Shown here piece after piece: positions 1 through 14,671 of a DNA stretch of 64,000 nucleotides. Numbering within the stretch: the stretch's first letter is position 1; every line of letters begins with the position of its first letter. Under the pieces are notes generated by a model, which saw nothing but the letters and a program-made list of their open reading frames with translations, had not been told where the DNA came from and ran no database searches. Origin of the DNA: Deinococcus metallilatus (GTDB lineage Bacteria; Deinococcota; Deinococci; Deinococcales; Deinococcaceae); assembly GCF_004758605.1 (NCBI RefSeq), contig NZ_CP038512.1, positions 156,001 to 220,000 on the forward strand. The letters run 5' to 3'. A program made the translations under genes and the position numbers.

Positions 1-524
<524 letters not shown>

Positions 525-1059
525 GCGCGGCGCTCCTTCCCGCCGCGTGGGCAACCGTGCGGCACCCGCCCACTATAGGGCCAGCGCCTGACCAGCGGCC
601 CGCACAACCGTGAGAAAACAGGGCCACGCAAAGTCGCAAGGTTCGCACAGCCCTGGTCTAACCCTTCTGCTGCGCGGTTCTGCGAGTCCGGCCCTGCGGG
701 CCACCTCCCCTCAAGACGGCTGATATGCATTACAGGGCTGGCGGGCAGGAAAAGCGGGAGCGTTTTTCTTGTCTGGCACGAGGGTGAGCTTCGCCCGCCA
801 CCCCCTCCCCAGCCCTCTGCTTCGCAGCTCTACGAGTCCCCTGCAAGGGGGAGGGAGAAAAAACCCATCCCAGACAGCGAGCTTCTATTGCGCATCAAGA
901 GTTCAAAGGGGGGCAATGATATTGGCTTGCTGGAGGGCAATCAGCAAAGCTGACTGAGGGTTTGACCGGGGCGCGCACTTCCAAAACCGGACGTTGCGGT
1001 TGCCCTGCGTGAGGAAAGGCCCAGCGCATCTCTCCCGCGTCCTGTCTACACTGGGGGCT
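525..1059. repeat. Non-coding gap with GC-rich dispersed-repeat sequence
   Basis: No convincing gene lies in this 535-base gap. It holds two related GC-rich segments: one near 660-720 around 'gcggttctgcgagtccg', and one near 815-870 containing 'gcagctctacgagtcc' followed by a C/G-rich inverted pair (CCCCTGC...GCAAGGGG). The same 'gcagctctacgagtcc' core recurs inside hemW near 22,995. This fits the small intergenic repeats common in Deinococcus genomes; the family assignment is inference. The gap also contains the upstream regions of cdaA (leftward) and of the hydrolase at 1060 (rightward). Confidence 0.5.
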
Positions 1060-1740
1060 ATGCAACTCCGTTTCCTGGGCCAGAGTGCTTTTCTGCTGAG
1101 CAGCGGCGACCACCGCGTCCTGATCGACCCCTTTATCGCGGGCAATCCCAAGTCGCCCATCACCGTTGAGGAGGCGCTGGGCTGGAACGTGGACGCCGTG
1201 CTGATCAGCCACGCGCACGGCGACCACTGGGGCAACGCGCTGGACTTTGCCAAAGCCGGGGTGCCCATCATCGGTACCGCCGAGATCGGCCATTACGCGG
1301 AGAAGAACGGCGCGCAGAACGCCGTCGCCATGAACATCGGCGGCACCTACCGCGCCCCCTGGGGCAGCGTCACGCTGACCCCCGCCTGGCATTCCTCCTC
1401 CTTTCCCGACGGCACCTACGGCGGGATGCCCACCGGCCTCATCATCGAGATGGACGGCGTGCGGGTGTACCACGCGGGGGATACGGGCCTCTTTTCCGAC
1501 ATGCGGCTGATCGGTGACACGGGCCTCGACGTCGCCCTGCTGCCCATTGGGGACCACTACACGATGGGGCCGGAGGAGGCCGCCCGCGCGCTGGACCTGC
1601 TGCGTCCCCGCATCGCCATCCCCATGCACTACGGCACCTTCCCGGTCCTGACCGGCGACCCACAGGTCTTTGCGCGCGAAGGCCGTGAGCGCGGCGTGGA
1701 CGTGCGGGTGCTGGCGCCGGGGGAGACGACGGAAGTGTGA
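1060..1740 (+). CDS. UPF0173-family metal-dependent hydrolase (metallo-beta-lactamase fold)
   Basis: 226 residues, full length for the UPF0173 family. The zinc-binding motif HAHGDHWG sits near residue 52, with further fold residues in HAGDTGLFSD and a late IPMHYGTF histidine. These proteins hydrolyse an unknown substrate in the cytoplasm. The ATG at 1060 is chosen over an upstream in-frame start because the family begins directly with a 'LRFLGQSAF'-type strand. The gene stands alone, 49 bases before the WYL regulator. Identity is strong from motifs; substrate cannot be inferred. Confidence 0.9.
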   Translation: MQLRFLGQSAFLLSSGDHRVLIDPFIAGNPKSPITVEEALGWNVDAVLISHAHGDHWGNALDFAKAGVPIIGTAEIGHYAEKNGAQNAVAMNIGGTYRAPWGSVTLTPAWHSSSFPDGTYGGMPTGLIIEMDGVRVYHAGDTGLFSDMRLIGDTGLDVALLPIGDHYTMGPEEAARALDLLRPRIAIPMHYGTFPVLTGDPQVFAREGRERGVDVRVLAPGETTEV

Positions 1741-1789
1741 GGGGCAATTCCCCGGCGGGGAGAAGCTGCCGGAATCCTAAACTCTCCCC

Positions 1790-2707
1790 ATGAACCGGAC
1801 GGACCGCCTCTTCGCGTTGCTGCTTGAACTTCGCGGAGAGGGCTGGACGCCCGCCGAAGACCTGGCCCTCACCTTTGGTGTCAGCGTGCGGACCGTTTAC
1901 CGCGACATGCTGGCTCTGGGCGAGGCAGGTGTGCCGCTGGTCAGCTTGCCGGGCAAGGGCTACCGCCTGCTCGAAGGCTATTTCCTGCCACCGCTTCACC
2001 TGACGGTGGAAGAGGCGGTGATGCTGACCCTCGGCGGCGACGCGGTGCGGGGGGCTTTCGATGCCGAGTACGCCCAGGCGTTGACCTCGGCGCTGCGCAA
2101 ACTGGAGGCGGCTCTCCCCGAGGGCAAGCGTGTGGAAGTGGCCGAATTGCGCCGTCACCTGCGCGTGATTCCACCGGATGAGAGCGGGGACGCCGAGTTG
2201 CTGCGGCGGTTACGCGCTGCCGTGCTGGGCCGCCGCGCCGTGACCTTCGCCTATCACAAGCCGGATGCCCCTGTGGAAACGCGAAAGGTCTATCCCCTCT
2301 CCCTGATTCACCTGCATGGCGTCTGGCTCCTGGGTGCGTTCGACCCGGCACGCGGCGCGCGGCGGACTTTCCGCCTCACCCGGATGGCCGAAGTGCGCCT
2401 GTTGCCGCAGACGTTCGAGCTTGACCCCCGCTGGCGGGCCGGTCTCGCTCCAGAACGCGAGCGGCGGGGAGTGCAGGTCCGCTTGCAGTTTCCCCACGAA
2501 CTCAGGCGGGCCGTGCGGGAGCGGCCGCATTTCTTCCAGATGGCAGAACAGGATGTGGCGGGCGGTTTTGAAGTAATCCTCCAGATCCGTGACCTGCGTG
2601 ACGTTCTCGCCTGGGTATTGTCGTGGGGCGCGGGCGTCCGGGTATTGGAGCCACCCGAACTGCGCGAGCAGGTCCGTGAGGAAGCGCGGCGGATGCTCCT
2701 GACATAG
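1790..2707 (+). CDS. HTH-WYL transcriptional regulator
   Basis: 305 residues. An N-terminal DeoR/HTH_11-type winged helix (residues 1-60, with VSVRTVYRDMLALGEAGVP as the recognition region) is followed by a WYL domain around residues 150-230 and a C-terminal WCX-like region. WYL proteins sense small molecules or nucleic acid and often control stress or defence genes. It precedes a VOC-family gene by 43 bases on the same strand, so the two may be cotranscribed. No operator was recognised. The family call is firm; the regulated genes are unknown. Confidence 0.88.
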   Translation: MNRTDRLFALLLELRGEGWTPAEDLALTFGVSVRTVYRDMLALGEAGVPLVSLPGKGYRLLEGYFLPPLHLTVEEAVMLTLGGDAVRGAFDAEYAQALTSALRKLEAALPEGKRVEVAELRRHLRVIPPDESGDAELLRRLRAAVLGRRAVTFAYHKPDAPVETRKVYPLSLIHLHGVWLLGAFDPARGARRTFRLTRMAEVRLLPQTFELDPRWRAGLAPERERRGVQVRLQFPHELRRAVRERPHFFQMAEQDVAGGFEVILQIRDLRDVLAWVLSWGAGVRVLEPPELREQVREEARRMLLT

Positions 2708-2750
2708 GGATGTCACTGTCCTCCGGCAAGCTGGATTCAGGAGGTCAGAG

Positions 2751-3098
2751 ATGAAAACCATTCTCGCTTTTGTCACCCTGCATACGCCCGATTACCCGGC
2801 GGCCCGCGCCTACTTCACCGAGGTGCTGGGCTTCGAGCCGACCGAGGAGCGCCCCGGCGCGAACGCTTTCGTGCAGGCGAGCGGTGCCGGGCTGGCGATC
2901 CGTGAAGACCGTGAGGCCAGACCGCCGCTCGGTGTGGGTGTGACCGCCTATTTCATCGTGCCGGATCTGGAGAACTACCACACGCAACTCGCCCGGCGCG
3001 GCGCGGAGATTGTTGAACCGCCGCACGACATGCCCTTTGGCCGTACTTTCACCGTAAAGACCCCTGACGGCCACCGGCTCGGCTTCTACGAGGCCTGA
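2751..3098 (+). CDS. VOC (glyoxalase/bleomycin-resistance fold) family protein
   Basis: 115 residues, one VOC unit of two beta-alpha-beta-beta-beta modules (FVTLHTPDYPAARAYFTEVLGF at the start, FTVKTPDGHRLGFYE at the end). VOC proteins use this fold for metal-dependent catalysis or drug binding; the substrate here is unknown. The start is set by the ATG at 2751 with a strong GGAGG site ten bases upstream. It follows the WYL regulator and is a plausible target of it. Confidence 0.85.
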   Translation: MKTILAFVTLHTPDYPAARAYFTEVLGFEPTEERPGANAFVQASGAGLAIREDREARPPLGVGVTAYFIVPDLENYHTQLARRGAEIVEPPHDMPFGRTFTVKTPDGHRLGFYEA

Positions 3099-3125
3099 AC
3101 GGCGGGACCGCTCCCCCCTCCAGGC

Positions 3126-3866
3126 CTACCCCGTCCCCTGAAACTCCACCTGCACGCCCAGCCCGTCCGCCGTCTGCCGCGCCTGGGCCAGCTCGGCGTG
3201 GGCGGCGGGGCGCAGGGCACGCTCGGGCCGTTGCCAGAGCGCCTGCGCGACCTTGCTGGCCCGGCGCACCAGCAGCACCTCACCGGGCCGCGCCAGGGTG
3301 ACGGCGGCCAGGAGGGCCTGGGCGCTCGGCGGCACGTCCGACAGCGGATCGAGGTTGACCAGTGCCGTGACCCGTTCGCCGTGACGGCGCAGGCTGACGC
3401 GCGCCTCGGGCAGGGTGGGCCGCTGCTCGATCAGCACGTCGGCATGGGGTCCGGCTGCGGTGGGTGTGGCCAGCCCGCGCCGCGCGTCATTGGCGAGGTC
3501 GTGGGCCGACAGCATGTGCCGCCGGGTGCGCGGCACGTACGCCACCCGCAGCGGCACGCCCCGTGCTCCCGCCTCGTCCTGCACTTCCCGGGCGAGGTCC
3601 GCCAGCAGGTGCGGCCCGCGCCCCCGGCCCACCGACGCGATCACGGCCTCGTTGTCCGTGTAGACCGCCAGTGGCTCCCCTTCCGGCGCGTGCCGCACGG
3701 CTTCCAGCACCGCGCGTAATTCGGCGGCATTGTTGTCGGGGGCGTCCAGTTGGCCCTGGTAGCGGGCGGGCAGTTCGCCCGGCAGCAGCAGCACCAGCCC
3801 CCAGCCGCCCACGCCGTGCCCGTCCGGGCGTTCGTGCCAGCTCGCGTCTACGTAGGCCTGGTTCAT
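3126..3866 (-). CDS. Ribonuclease HI family protein with C-terminal extension
   Basis: 246 residues. The first 130 form an RNase H fold with the acidic catalytic set in place: D7 (YVDASW), E49 (NNAAELRAV), D71 (VYTDNEAV) and D127 (AHDLANDAR). The enzyme would cut the RNA strand of RNA-DNA hybrids. Residues 130-246 are an extra domain that I do not recognise, with repeated Ala/Leu-rich helices, so the protein is about 90 residues longer than a minimal RNase HI. It is divergent from pyrE. The catalytic identity is confident; the role of the extension is unknown. Confidence 0.85.
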   Translation of the reverse strand: MNQAYVDASWHERPDGHGVGGWGLVLLLPGELPARYQGQLDAPDNNAAELRAVLEAVRHAPEGEPLAVYTDNEAVIASVGRGRGPHLLADLAREVQDEAGARGVPLRVAYVPRTRRHMLSAHDLANDARRGLATPTAAGPHADVLIEQRPTLPEARVSLRRHGERVTALVNLDPLSDVPPSAQALLAAVTLARPGEVLLVRRASKVAQALWQRPERALRPAAHAELAQARQTADGLGVQVEFQGTG

Positions 3867-3955
3867 GGGCCGTCTCCACCGCTGCGCTGAAGGCTGACTG
3901 CTGACCGCTGGCGGCTCTTCCCCATCGGCCTCCCATCATGCACCCCCCGGCACAT

Positions 3956-4537
<582 letters not shown>

Positions 4538-4578
4538 GGGATGGAGGGTGTGGGTGATGGGCGGTAGGAAAGACAGGG

Positions 4579-5226
4579 CTACGATTTGCCTTGCTCCCAG
4601 ACAGCCCGGAAGAGTTCGGCTGGGGCGTCCGCATGGCTCATGGCGTTGCCGCCTTCCACGTTAAGAAAGCGGCGCACGAGTTCGTAGCCGAGCGCGTACC
4701 CGGCCCAGCGGGGGAGGTTCGCCGCCTCCGAACCGAAGAACCAGGCGGCGTGGTTGTAGGTAGGCGTGTACAGTTCCGCCCGTGCCCGCTGCCAGAGGGT
4801 ATCCAAGCTGGAGTCAACGTGAGCGTAAGGCGGCGGCGCCCCCCGTTCCTCTGCCTCGAAATGCTGCGCCAGTCCCTCCGATACCAGGGCTTCCAGCAGC
4901 GTCCGCCCGTACCCCGGCCCCCGCCAGCGCCGCGCGTGGTGCAGTTCGTGGGCGAGGGTTGCGGGGACCTCGGTACGCCACCGTGTCATGAAATACGGGT
5001 TTTCTGGCGTGAGTGTGACCTGTACCCAATGGGGAAGGGGGGAGTAACCGCCGACGCCTGTTTCCGGCAGCGTCCAGGGCGTCATGTACACCGCCACATC
5101 CACCCCGTCCAGCCCCAGCCGCGCCGCGTGCCGCGTGAGGGCCTCCTGCGCCACCTCCCGCACCCCAGCTTCCAGTTCGGGGGAGAGGAGGCCCCCCGCG
5201 GTCATCAGGTGCAAGACATTTGCCAT
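4579..5226 (-). CDS. DUF2268-type predicted zinc protease
   Basis: 215 residues. The zinc motif HELHH near residue 92, with a downstream EALVSEGLAQHFE helix supplying a likely third ligand, is the DUF2268 (putative Zn-dependent protease) pattern. The substrate is unknown. The ATG at 5226 gives the start MANVLHLMTAGG; the longer upstream open frame is repeat-like and Ala/Arg-poor in motif content, so it is excluded. It converges with pyrE. Confidence 0.75.
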   Translation of the reverse strand: MANVLHLMTAGGLLSPELEAGVREVAQEALTRHAARLGLDGVDVAVYMTPWTLPETGVGGYSPLPHWVQVTLTPENPYFMTRWRTEVPATLAHELHHARRWRGPGYGRTLLEALVSEGLAQHFEAEERGAPPPYAHVDSSLDTLWQRARAELYTPTYNHAAWFFGSEAANLPRWAGYALGYELVRRFLNVEGGNAMSHADAPAELFRAVWEQGKS

Positions 5227-5407
5227 GCCCCAACCTACCGGCCCGTCCAGCCCCGGCGCGTCCGCTGAAGCCTGTAGCCCACCGACTGAAAGCGGCCAGC
5301 CTCCTCCCCGGAAAGCTGACCGCTGACGGCTGAACGCTGAATAGATCGGCGCGGGGCGGCCCGCGCCTCTTGTGCCTACTCGCTCCGCTCGCCCCTGACG
5401 GGTGGCA

Positions 5408-6721
<1,314 letters not shown>

Positions 6722-6782
6722 AACGTGTCCCTTTATACCCCGCAGGGGGCGTGACTCACGCGGTGACGCCAGGAAGTCAAAA

Positions 6783-6830
6783 GGTCTGACCGTCTAAAGG
6801 TCTAAGAAGTTGCCTTTAGACGGTCAGACC
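6783..6830. repeat. 18-bp perfect inverted repeat between sucA and sucB
   Basis: Bases 6783-6800 (GGTCTGACCGTCTAAAGG) are the exact reverse complement of 6813-6830, with a 12-base loop. A partial third copy (gttagacc) follows at once. No T-run follows on either strand, so it is not a classical intrinsic terminator. It could stabilise mRNA ends, attenuate sucB relative to sucA, or be a mobile palindromic repeat. Confidence 0.8.
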
Positions 6831-6842
6831 GTTAGACCCCCC

Positions 6843-10038
<3,196 letters not shown>

Positions 10039-11253
10039 ATGACCCGTAATCGTGATGACCGTTACGATGACCGCGATATGTACCGCGACGACCGCCGGGG
10101 CGGCATGGACCCCGGAGGCGACCTGTACCGGGGCCGCGACGATGACCGCTACGGCGGCTCCGGCATGGGCCAGGGCTACGGCGGCGGTATGGGCCAGGGG
10201 CAGGGCTACGGCATGGATCAGGGGCGCGGCTCCTACGGCGGTGGTATGGGCCAGGGCTACGGCGGCGACCGCTACGGTGACCGTTCGGGCATGGGTCAGG
10301 GGTACGGCGGTCAAGGCTATGGCCAAGGCTACGGCGGCTCCTACGACCGGGACCGCAGCGGCGGGATGGGCTACGGCGGCGGAATGGGCGGCCAGGGCTA
10401 CGGCTCGGACCGCTGGTCCTCCAGCCAGGGGCAGAGCTACGGCCAGGGCCAGATGTCCGGTCAGTATGGCGGCCAGTACGGCCAGTATGGCGGCGACCGT
10501 GACCGGGGGATGTCCAGTGGTCAGAGCTACGGCTACGGCAGCCAGGGGTACGGCGGCCAGAGTTACGGCAACCAGGGCCGCGGCATGGGCGGCATGTCGG
10601 GGGACCAGTACGGCGGCCAGTATGGGGGCGGCCAGTACGGAGGCGGCCGGTCCCAGGGTGGAATGCAGGGCGGGATGGGCTACAGCTCCGGGATGGGCGG
10701 CGGCTCCAGTTACGGCCAGGGCCAGAGCTACGGGCAGGGACAGGGCTATGGGCAGGGCCAGGGCTACGGCCAGTCGGGCATGGAGAGCCACCGGGGCAAG
10801 GGACCCAAGGGCTACCAGCGCAGCGACGACCGCATCCGGGAACAGGTGAACGACGCGCTGGAAGACGAACACGGCGTGGACGCCAGCGACATCGAGGTGC
10901 AGGTGCAGAATGGGGAAGTGACCCTGACCGGCACGGTGAACGACCGCAACCAGAAGCGCATGGCCGAAGATTGCGTGGAGCGGGTGCGCGGCGTGAAGGA
11001 TGTCCACAACCAGCTCCGCGTGCAACAGCAGGGCAGCCAGAGCAGCTCGGGCCAGTCCCAGTCCGGAATGAGCCAGTCCGGCAGCACCGGCGGGACGGGC
11101 AGCACGGGCAGTACCAGCGGCACGACCGGGACGGGGAGTACCGGCAGCACTGGCAGCACGACCGGGACCACGGGCAGCACGGGGAGTACCAGCGGTTCGA
11201 GCGGCACCAGCGGCTCAGGCAGCCACAGCAACAATCAGAGCGGCAACCGCTGA
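10039..11253 (+). CDS. BON-domain protein with long Gly/Tyr/Gln-rich low-complexity region
   Basis: 404 residues in three parts. Residues 1-250 are an extreme low-complexity region of GQGYGG-, GGQYG- and MGQGYG-type repeats with scattered Arg/Asp/Met. Residues about 258-330 form one BON domain (DDRIREQVNDALEDEHGVD, then GEVTLTGTVNDRNQKRMAEDCVERVRGVKDVHNQLRV). Residues 335-404 are a Ser/Gly/Thr-rich tail (GSTGSTSGT type). BON domains bind membranes or lipids and occur in osmotic-stress proteins. The FG/YG-like region resembles phase-separating or adhesive sequences. No signal peptide is visible. The ATG at 10039 has a GGAGG site; the earlier TTG is rejected. Confidence 0.85.
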   Translation: MTRNRDDRYDDRDMYRDDRRGGMDPGGDLYRGRDDDRYGGSGMGQGYGGGMGQGQGYGMDQGRGSYGGGMGQGYGGDRYGDRSGMGQGYGGQGYGQGYGGSYDRDRSGGMGYGGGMGGQGYGSDRWSSSQGQSYGQGQMSGQYGGQYGQYGGDRDRGMSSGQSYGYGSQGYGGQSYGNQGRGMGGMSGDQYGGQYGGGQYGGGRSQGGMQGGMGYSSGMGGGSSYGQGQSYGQGQGYGQGQGYGQSGMESHRGKGPKGYQRSDDRIREQVNDALEDEHGVDASDIEVQVQNGEVTLTGTVNDRNQKRMAEDCVERVRGVKDVHNQLRVQQQGSQSSSGQSQSGMSQSGSTGGTGSTGSTSGTTGTGSTGSTGSTTGTTGSTGSTSGSSGTSGSGSHSNNQSGNR

Positions 11254-11321
11254 GGACCGGGGCGCCCGAAGCCTGACACGGGTTCTGGCGCCTGATCACG
11301 CAAAGGCAGCAGCATCAAGGC

Positions 11322-11353
11322 ACTGAACACGGGTTCCCGTCCCCGTGTTCAGT
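11322..11353. terminator. Strong hairpin after the BON-protein gene
   Basis: ACTGAACACGGG at 11322-11333 pairs perfectly with 11342-11353 across an 8-base loop. It lies 70 bases downstream of the BON gene stop and before the next gene. The following bases (cttccgtcccc) are only weakly U-rich, so it is a terminator-like or mRNA-stabilising hairpin. Confidence 0.55.
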
Positions 11354-11417
11354 CTTCCGTCCCCAGCATCCCCGAAACCCCACCACCCCTGAAAACAGTC
11401 CCGCTGAAGGAGGCCCT

Positions 11418-11693
11418 ATGACTTCTGACGATGATCGCCCGACTGACCGCAAAGCCGCAGAAAACGCCCAGGGCGGCCTGCCCCCCGACGCGGGCAACCA
11501 GATGTGGGACCGCTCCGAGTGGACCGGCGAGTCCGAGAGCGGCATGACCAACACACCTGACGTGACCGACAGCCCCCGCCGACCGACCGACCGGGTGGAC
11601 CGGGGCATCCCCAAGCCCCCCGGCGAGACGAACGACGGCACCTCGACCGGCACGACCTTCGGCACTACGGCGATGGACGACAAGGGGATGTGA
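11418..11693 (+). CDS. Small acidic hydrophilic hypothetical protein
   Basis: 91 residues, with no domain that I recognise. It is rich in Asp, Thr, Pro and Gly, lacks any hydrophobic segment, and looks intrinsically disordered. An AGGAGGC site precedes the ATG and a good terminator follows 25 bases after the stop, both of which support a real gene. It follows the BON-protein gene; both encode low-complexity, soluble, stress-protein-like products. Confidence 0.7.
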   Translation: MTSDDDRPTDRKAAENAQGGLPPDAGNQMWDRSEWTGESESGMTNTPDVTDSPRRPTDRVDRGIPKPPGETNDGTSTGTTFGTTAMDDKGM

Positions 11694-11718
11694 CCGGCTA
11701 TCACCGCCGGTGCGGCGG

Positions 11719-11758
11719 AGCAGCAGACCCCACTGATCGGTGGGGTTTTCTGCTGCTC
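11719..11758 (+). terminator. Intrinsic terminator
   Basis: ACCCCAC (11727-11733), a six-base loop and GTGGGGT (11740-11746) are followed by TTTTC. The stem is extended outside by GAGCAGCAG/CTGCTGCTC. It ends the transcript of the 91-residue protein. Confidence 0.8.
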
Positions 11759-11965
11759 TTTGAGGGCGGGTGCCAGCCTCTCCCCAGGCTGCCTGTCCAC
11801 CTCAGGCCGACTTGCTCTGATGCCAGAACAGGTGGGCAGGATAGCCCCGGTGCTCGACAGGCTGAACCCTACGAGGTCATAAAGGGCCAGCCGCGACCAG
11901 CGATTCCCTCCAGGGGCCCGGCGGGGGCGGAACGAACGTTGAACCCTGAGCGCCGGGGCCTGCCC

Positions 11966-13207
11966 TCAGACCGGGGTGGGGGTCGGGGTGGCCGGCTGTG
12001 CCGGTTGACGCAGTCGGCGGCGCACACCGTCGGCGTACTCGGCAAGGTCAGCCAGCAGGTCGCGGACCTCGCCGCGCAGCAGGTATTGCCCGCCGGGCAG
12101 GGGCGTCAGGGCCAGGAACGGCGCGCGGGTCAGGGTATCCAGAATGCTGTGCAGTTCGGCGGTGTTCACGCCGCTGCCCAGGCGTTCGGCGAGGCGCGCG
12201 GCACTGACGATGCTGTGGGCAGGCTGCGAGGCCAGCGTGAGCAGCACGAAGGAAAACGCGCCGCGCTGGGCGAGGTGCGCGCCCACCAGTTCCGAGATGC
12301 TGGCCGCCGACGCCAGGTCGAGGTTTCCGGCCTTCCAGTACCCGCGCAGGTCGATGGGGGAGAGCGGGGCGAGCCGGGCGTGTTCGATCAGCGCGGCCAG
12401 CGCCTCACGAGTCAGGCGGTGCAGGTTCTGGGGGTGTTCGGCCTCGGTGGTAATCAGGGCGGCGTAATCGGCGCCTTCGCGCCAGGCGGGCGTCCGCAGC
12501 GCGTCCCCGTTCAGCGCGAGCTGGACCGTGTACCCGTGCGCGCCCAGTTCGGCAGCCAGCCGCGCGACCCCCGGCGCCGGGAAGGTCAGCCGGTAGCCGG
12601 TCAGCCGGGACAGTTCGGCGAGCTGGTCTTCGAGCCGGGTCGGAATGGGGGCGGCCGCCTGGGCCTCGGAGCGCGGGGAGGCCGGGCGCTGGGAGTCGGG
12701 GGCCACCGGCACCAGGGGCGTCGGCGCCGCCTGCACGGGGGCCAGCGGGGGGCGGGTTTCGGCAGCGGGTGTGACGGTGGCGCGCACCGTGGCGGGCGTC
12801 TCGGCGGCTCCCGGCTGCGGGCGGGGCTGTTCCAGCCGCACCTCGCGCACATGCGGGGTCGCCGTCACGACCACGCGCCGGGCTTCCGGGGTCGGCTCGC
12901 TGGCCAGCCGCGAGGACGGCAAGGGCGCCGGGTGGGGCTTGACAATCGCCTCCACCTGGTAGCGGCCCGGCGCAAGATGCGTGATCATCAGCACGTCGTT
13001 CACGCCCAGGTTGCCGTCGTGGTACAGGTCGCGCAGGCCCCACACGCGCCCCGCCGCGCGGTCCACCTGCACCGTGTACTCGCGGCCCCGGTCCCCCACG
13101 AACTGCGCGGGACCACTTTCGGGAAAGGTGCCGTCCAGGTACTTCAGCAGGCGCAGGCTGCCTTCTTGCAGGCAGGGGCGGGTGATGATGTAACGCATTT
13201 GGTTCAT
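11966..13207 (-). CDS. Hypothetical protein, two-domain with Pro/Ala-rich linker
   Basis: 413 residues. I do not recognise the family. An N-terminal beta-rich segment (residues 1-95, starting [24 protein letters not shown]) is joined by a Pro/Ala/Val-rich linker (about 100-200) to an alpha-rich C-terminal part (about 205-400) with winged-helix-like segments. The ATG at 13207 carries a GAGGAA site; a longer frame to 13,333 is unlikely. The gene is monocistronic and convergent with the 91-residue gene. No signal peptide. Confidence 0.7.
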   Translation of the reverse strand: MNQMRYIITRPCLQEGSLRLLKYLDGTFPESGPAQFVGDRGREYTVQVDRAAGRVWGLRDLYHDGNLGVNDVLMITHLAPGRYQVEAIVKPHPAPLPSSRLASEPTPEARRVVVTATPHVREVRLEQPRPQPGAAETPATVRATVTPAAETRPPLAPVQAAPTPLVPVAPDSQRPASPRSEAQAAAPIPTRLEDQLAELSRLTGYRLTFPAPGVARLAAELGAHGYTVQLALNGDALRTPAWREGADYAALITTEAEHPQNLHRLTREALAALIEHARLAPLSPIDLRGYWKAGNLDLASAASISELVGAHLAQRGAFSFVLLTLASQPAHSIVSAARLAERLGSGVNTAELHSILDTLTRAPFLALTPLPGGQYLLRGEVRDLLADLAEYADGVRRRLRQPAQPATPTPTPV

Positions 13208-13428
13208 GCGGGGGTTCCTCCATTGAGAGCGCCCCGCAGACACGGGGACGCGGTCAGGCAAAGTCAGTTGCTCTCTCAACCATACCAGACTTACCGGCAC
13301 GTCAAGCCCAGAAGTGTCGCCCCACACGTCCAAAAAGCTTCATGACTTGTGAGAATTCGTACATGGTCTGCGGAAGAGGTCGGGCGGCCGCCCAGGCGAC
13401 GCGGTTCCCGGGGTCAGGATTTCTTTGG

Positions 13429-13617
13429 CTAGGGTTTCTTCCGCCACCCGGAGGCGCGCGCCGCGTCTACCAGGAACCACACGGCGACGGCGGCCCACAG
13501 CAGGGCCGGGAGCCAGTTCTCCGCCCGCGCGTAACGGAAGGCCGCGACCCCGGACAGCACGGCCAGCAGCAGGCTCAGCAGAAACACGACATTGGGGGGG
13601 ACGCGGCGACCGAACAT
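13429..13617 (-). CDS. Small membrane protein
   Basis: 62 residues, starting MFGRRVPPNVVFLLSLLLAVLSG and ending GWRKKP. Two hydrophobic helices (about 10-30 and 37-54) with a basic tail predict an inner-membrane protein. It is the last of a leftward group with two larger membrane proteins and an XRE regulator, 44 bases after its neighbour. Function unknown. Confidence 0.6.
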   Translation of the reverse strand: MFGRRVPPNVVFLLSLLLAVLSGVAAFRYARAENWLPALLWAAVAVWFLVDAARASGWRKKP

Positions 13618-13661
13618 GGTCCTAGCGTACCCCCACAGGGTCAAGCGGTCTGTCTGCCCGC

Positions 13662-14138
13662 TTATTCCTCCAGCGGGTCCGGTTCGGTCCAGGCGAGGAT
13701 GGCGGTGGGCAGGGCGGGGATGAAGATGATGGCTCCCAGGTAGAGGCTCATCCAGGCAAACGAAGTGGAGGGCGTCGGCAGGTGGTGTTTGAATGCCAGC
13801 AGGAAATAGACCACGGCGAGCAGGAACAGGGCACCCAGCAGGCGGTAGGCCGTGATGTGTGCCTGCGCGAGCCGCTGCCACTGCCGCTCGTCCATCTGGT
13901 GATCGCGGCCTTCCGGCAGGCCCAGGCGGGAAGGCTTCATGAGCTGGATGCCGCCTCTGAAGAGCAGCAGCATGCTCACCAGCGCGAGGGGAATCAGGAG
14001 GCCGTCCGGCAGGCCGAAGGCACTGTCCAGGCCCACGGTCAGGAGAAACAGCGTGTACCCTCCCACGGCCATCAATACGAGGCGGCGGCGGGTGGCGAGC
14101 GGCGCGAGCGGACGGGGCTGGGGCAGAGTCGCGTTCAT
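13662..14138 (-). CDS. Four-helix membrane protein, paralogue of its upstream neighbour
   Basis: 158 residues with four predicted membrane segments (about 22-42, 46-62, 100-116 and 128-150). The conserved cytoplasmic stretch LGLPEGRDHQMDERQWQ aligns with LGLPGTDDRRLDERQRE of the next protein, and both end AILAWTEPD, so the two are tandem duplicates. The start overlaps the previous stop (ATGA). The cellular role is unknown; small XRE-linked membrane pairs of this kind may act in envelope stress. Confidence 0.75.
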   Translation of the reverse strand: MNATLPQPRPLAPLATRRRLVLMAVGGYTLFLLTVGLDSAFGLPDGLLIPLALVSMLLLFRGGIQLMKPSRLGLPEGRDHQMDERQWQRLAQAHITAYRLLGALFLLAVVYFLLAFKHHLPTPSTSFAWMSLYLGAIIFIPALPTAILAWTEPDPLEE

Positions 14139-14671
14139 GCGGAACCTCCGTGGGCGTGCGGGTCAGGCAGCGGAAGGGCGTTGGCGAGGTCCTCGCCGGG
14201 CGAGTCGGGTTCCGTCCAGGCGAGGATGGCGGCGGGCATTACCCCCACCAGAAACGAGACGCCGGTGGCGATCAGTTGCCAGCTGTCCGGGCCTGTGGGA
14301 AGAGGCCAGCCGCGCTCGCTGGCGAGAGAAAGGTAGATGGTCCCGAACACGAACAGCAGGCTCACCACCCAGTAGGCCTGCGTTCTGGCCTGCATCACGA
14401 CCTCGCGCTGCCGTTCGTCCAGCCGCCTGTCGTCGGTGCCGGGCAGCCCCAGGACCCGGGGAACATACAGGTGATACCCGGAGCCGAAGCTCAGGAGCAG
14501 GCTCAGGTAGGCCAGACTCCTCAGGGTTTCGTCGGGCGTCCGCAGTGTGCCCACGCGGAGGGCCAGCACCATCAGGATGGCGTACCCGAGAAAGCTGATG
14601 GCGGTCAGGACAACCACGCGGCGACGGGCGCGCAGAGGTGCCAGTGGTCGGGGGCGGCTGGCAGCGTTCAT
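14135..14671 (-). CDS. Four-helix membrane protein, paralogue of the downstream gene
   Basis: 178 residues. Topology matches that of the protein at 13,662: four hydrophobic helices, a DERQREVVMQARTQAYWVV segment between helices two and three, and a terminal AILAWTEPDSPGED. Its stop and start overlap both neighbours by four bases, so it is cotranslated with the XRE regulator. Function unknown. Confidence 0.75.
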   Translation of the reverse strand: MNAASRPRPLAPLRARRRVVVLTAISFLGYAILMVLALRVGTLRTPDETLRSLAYLSLLLSFGSGYHLYVPRVLGLPGTDDRRLDERQREVVMQARTQAYWVVSLLFVFGTIYLSLASERGWPLPTGPDSWQLIATGVSFLVGVMPAAILAWTEPDSPGEDLANALPLPDPHAHGGSA

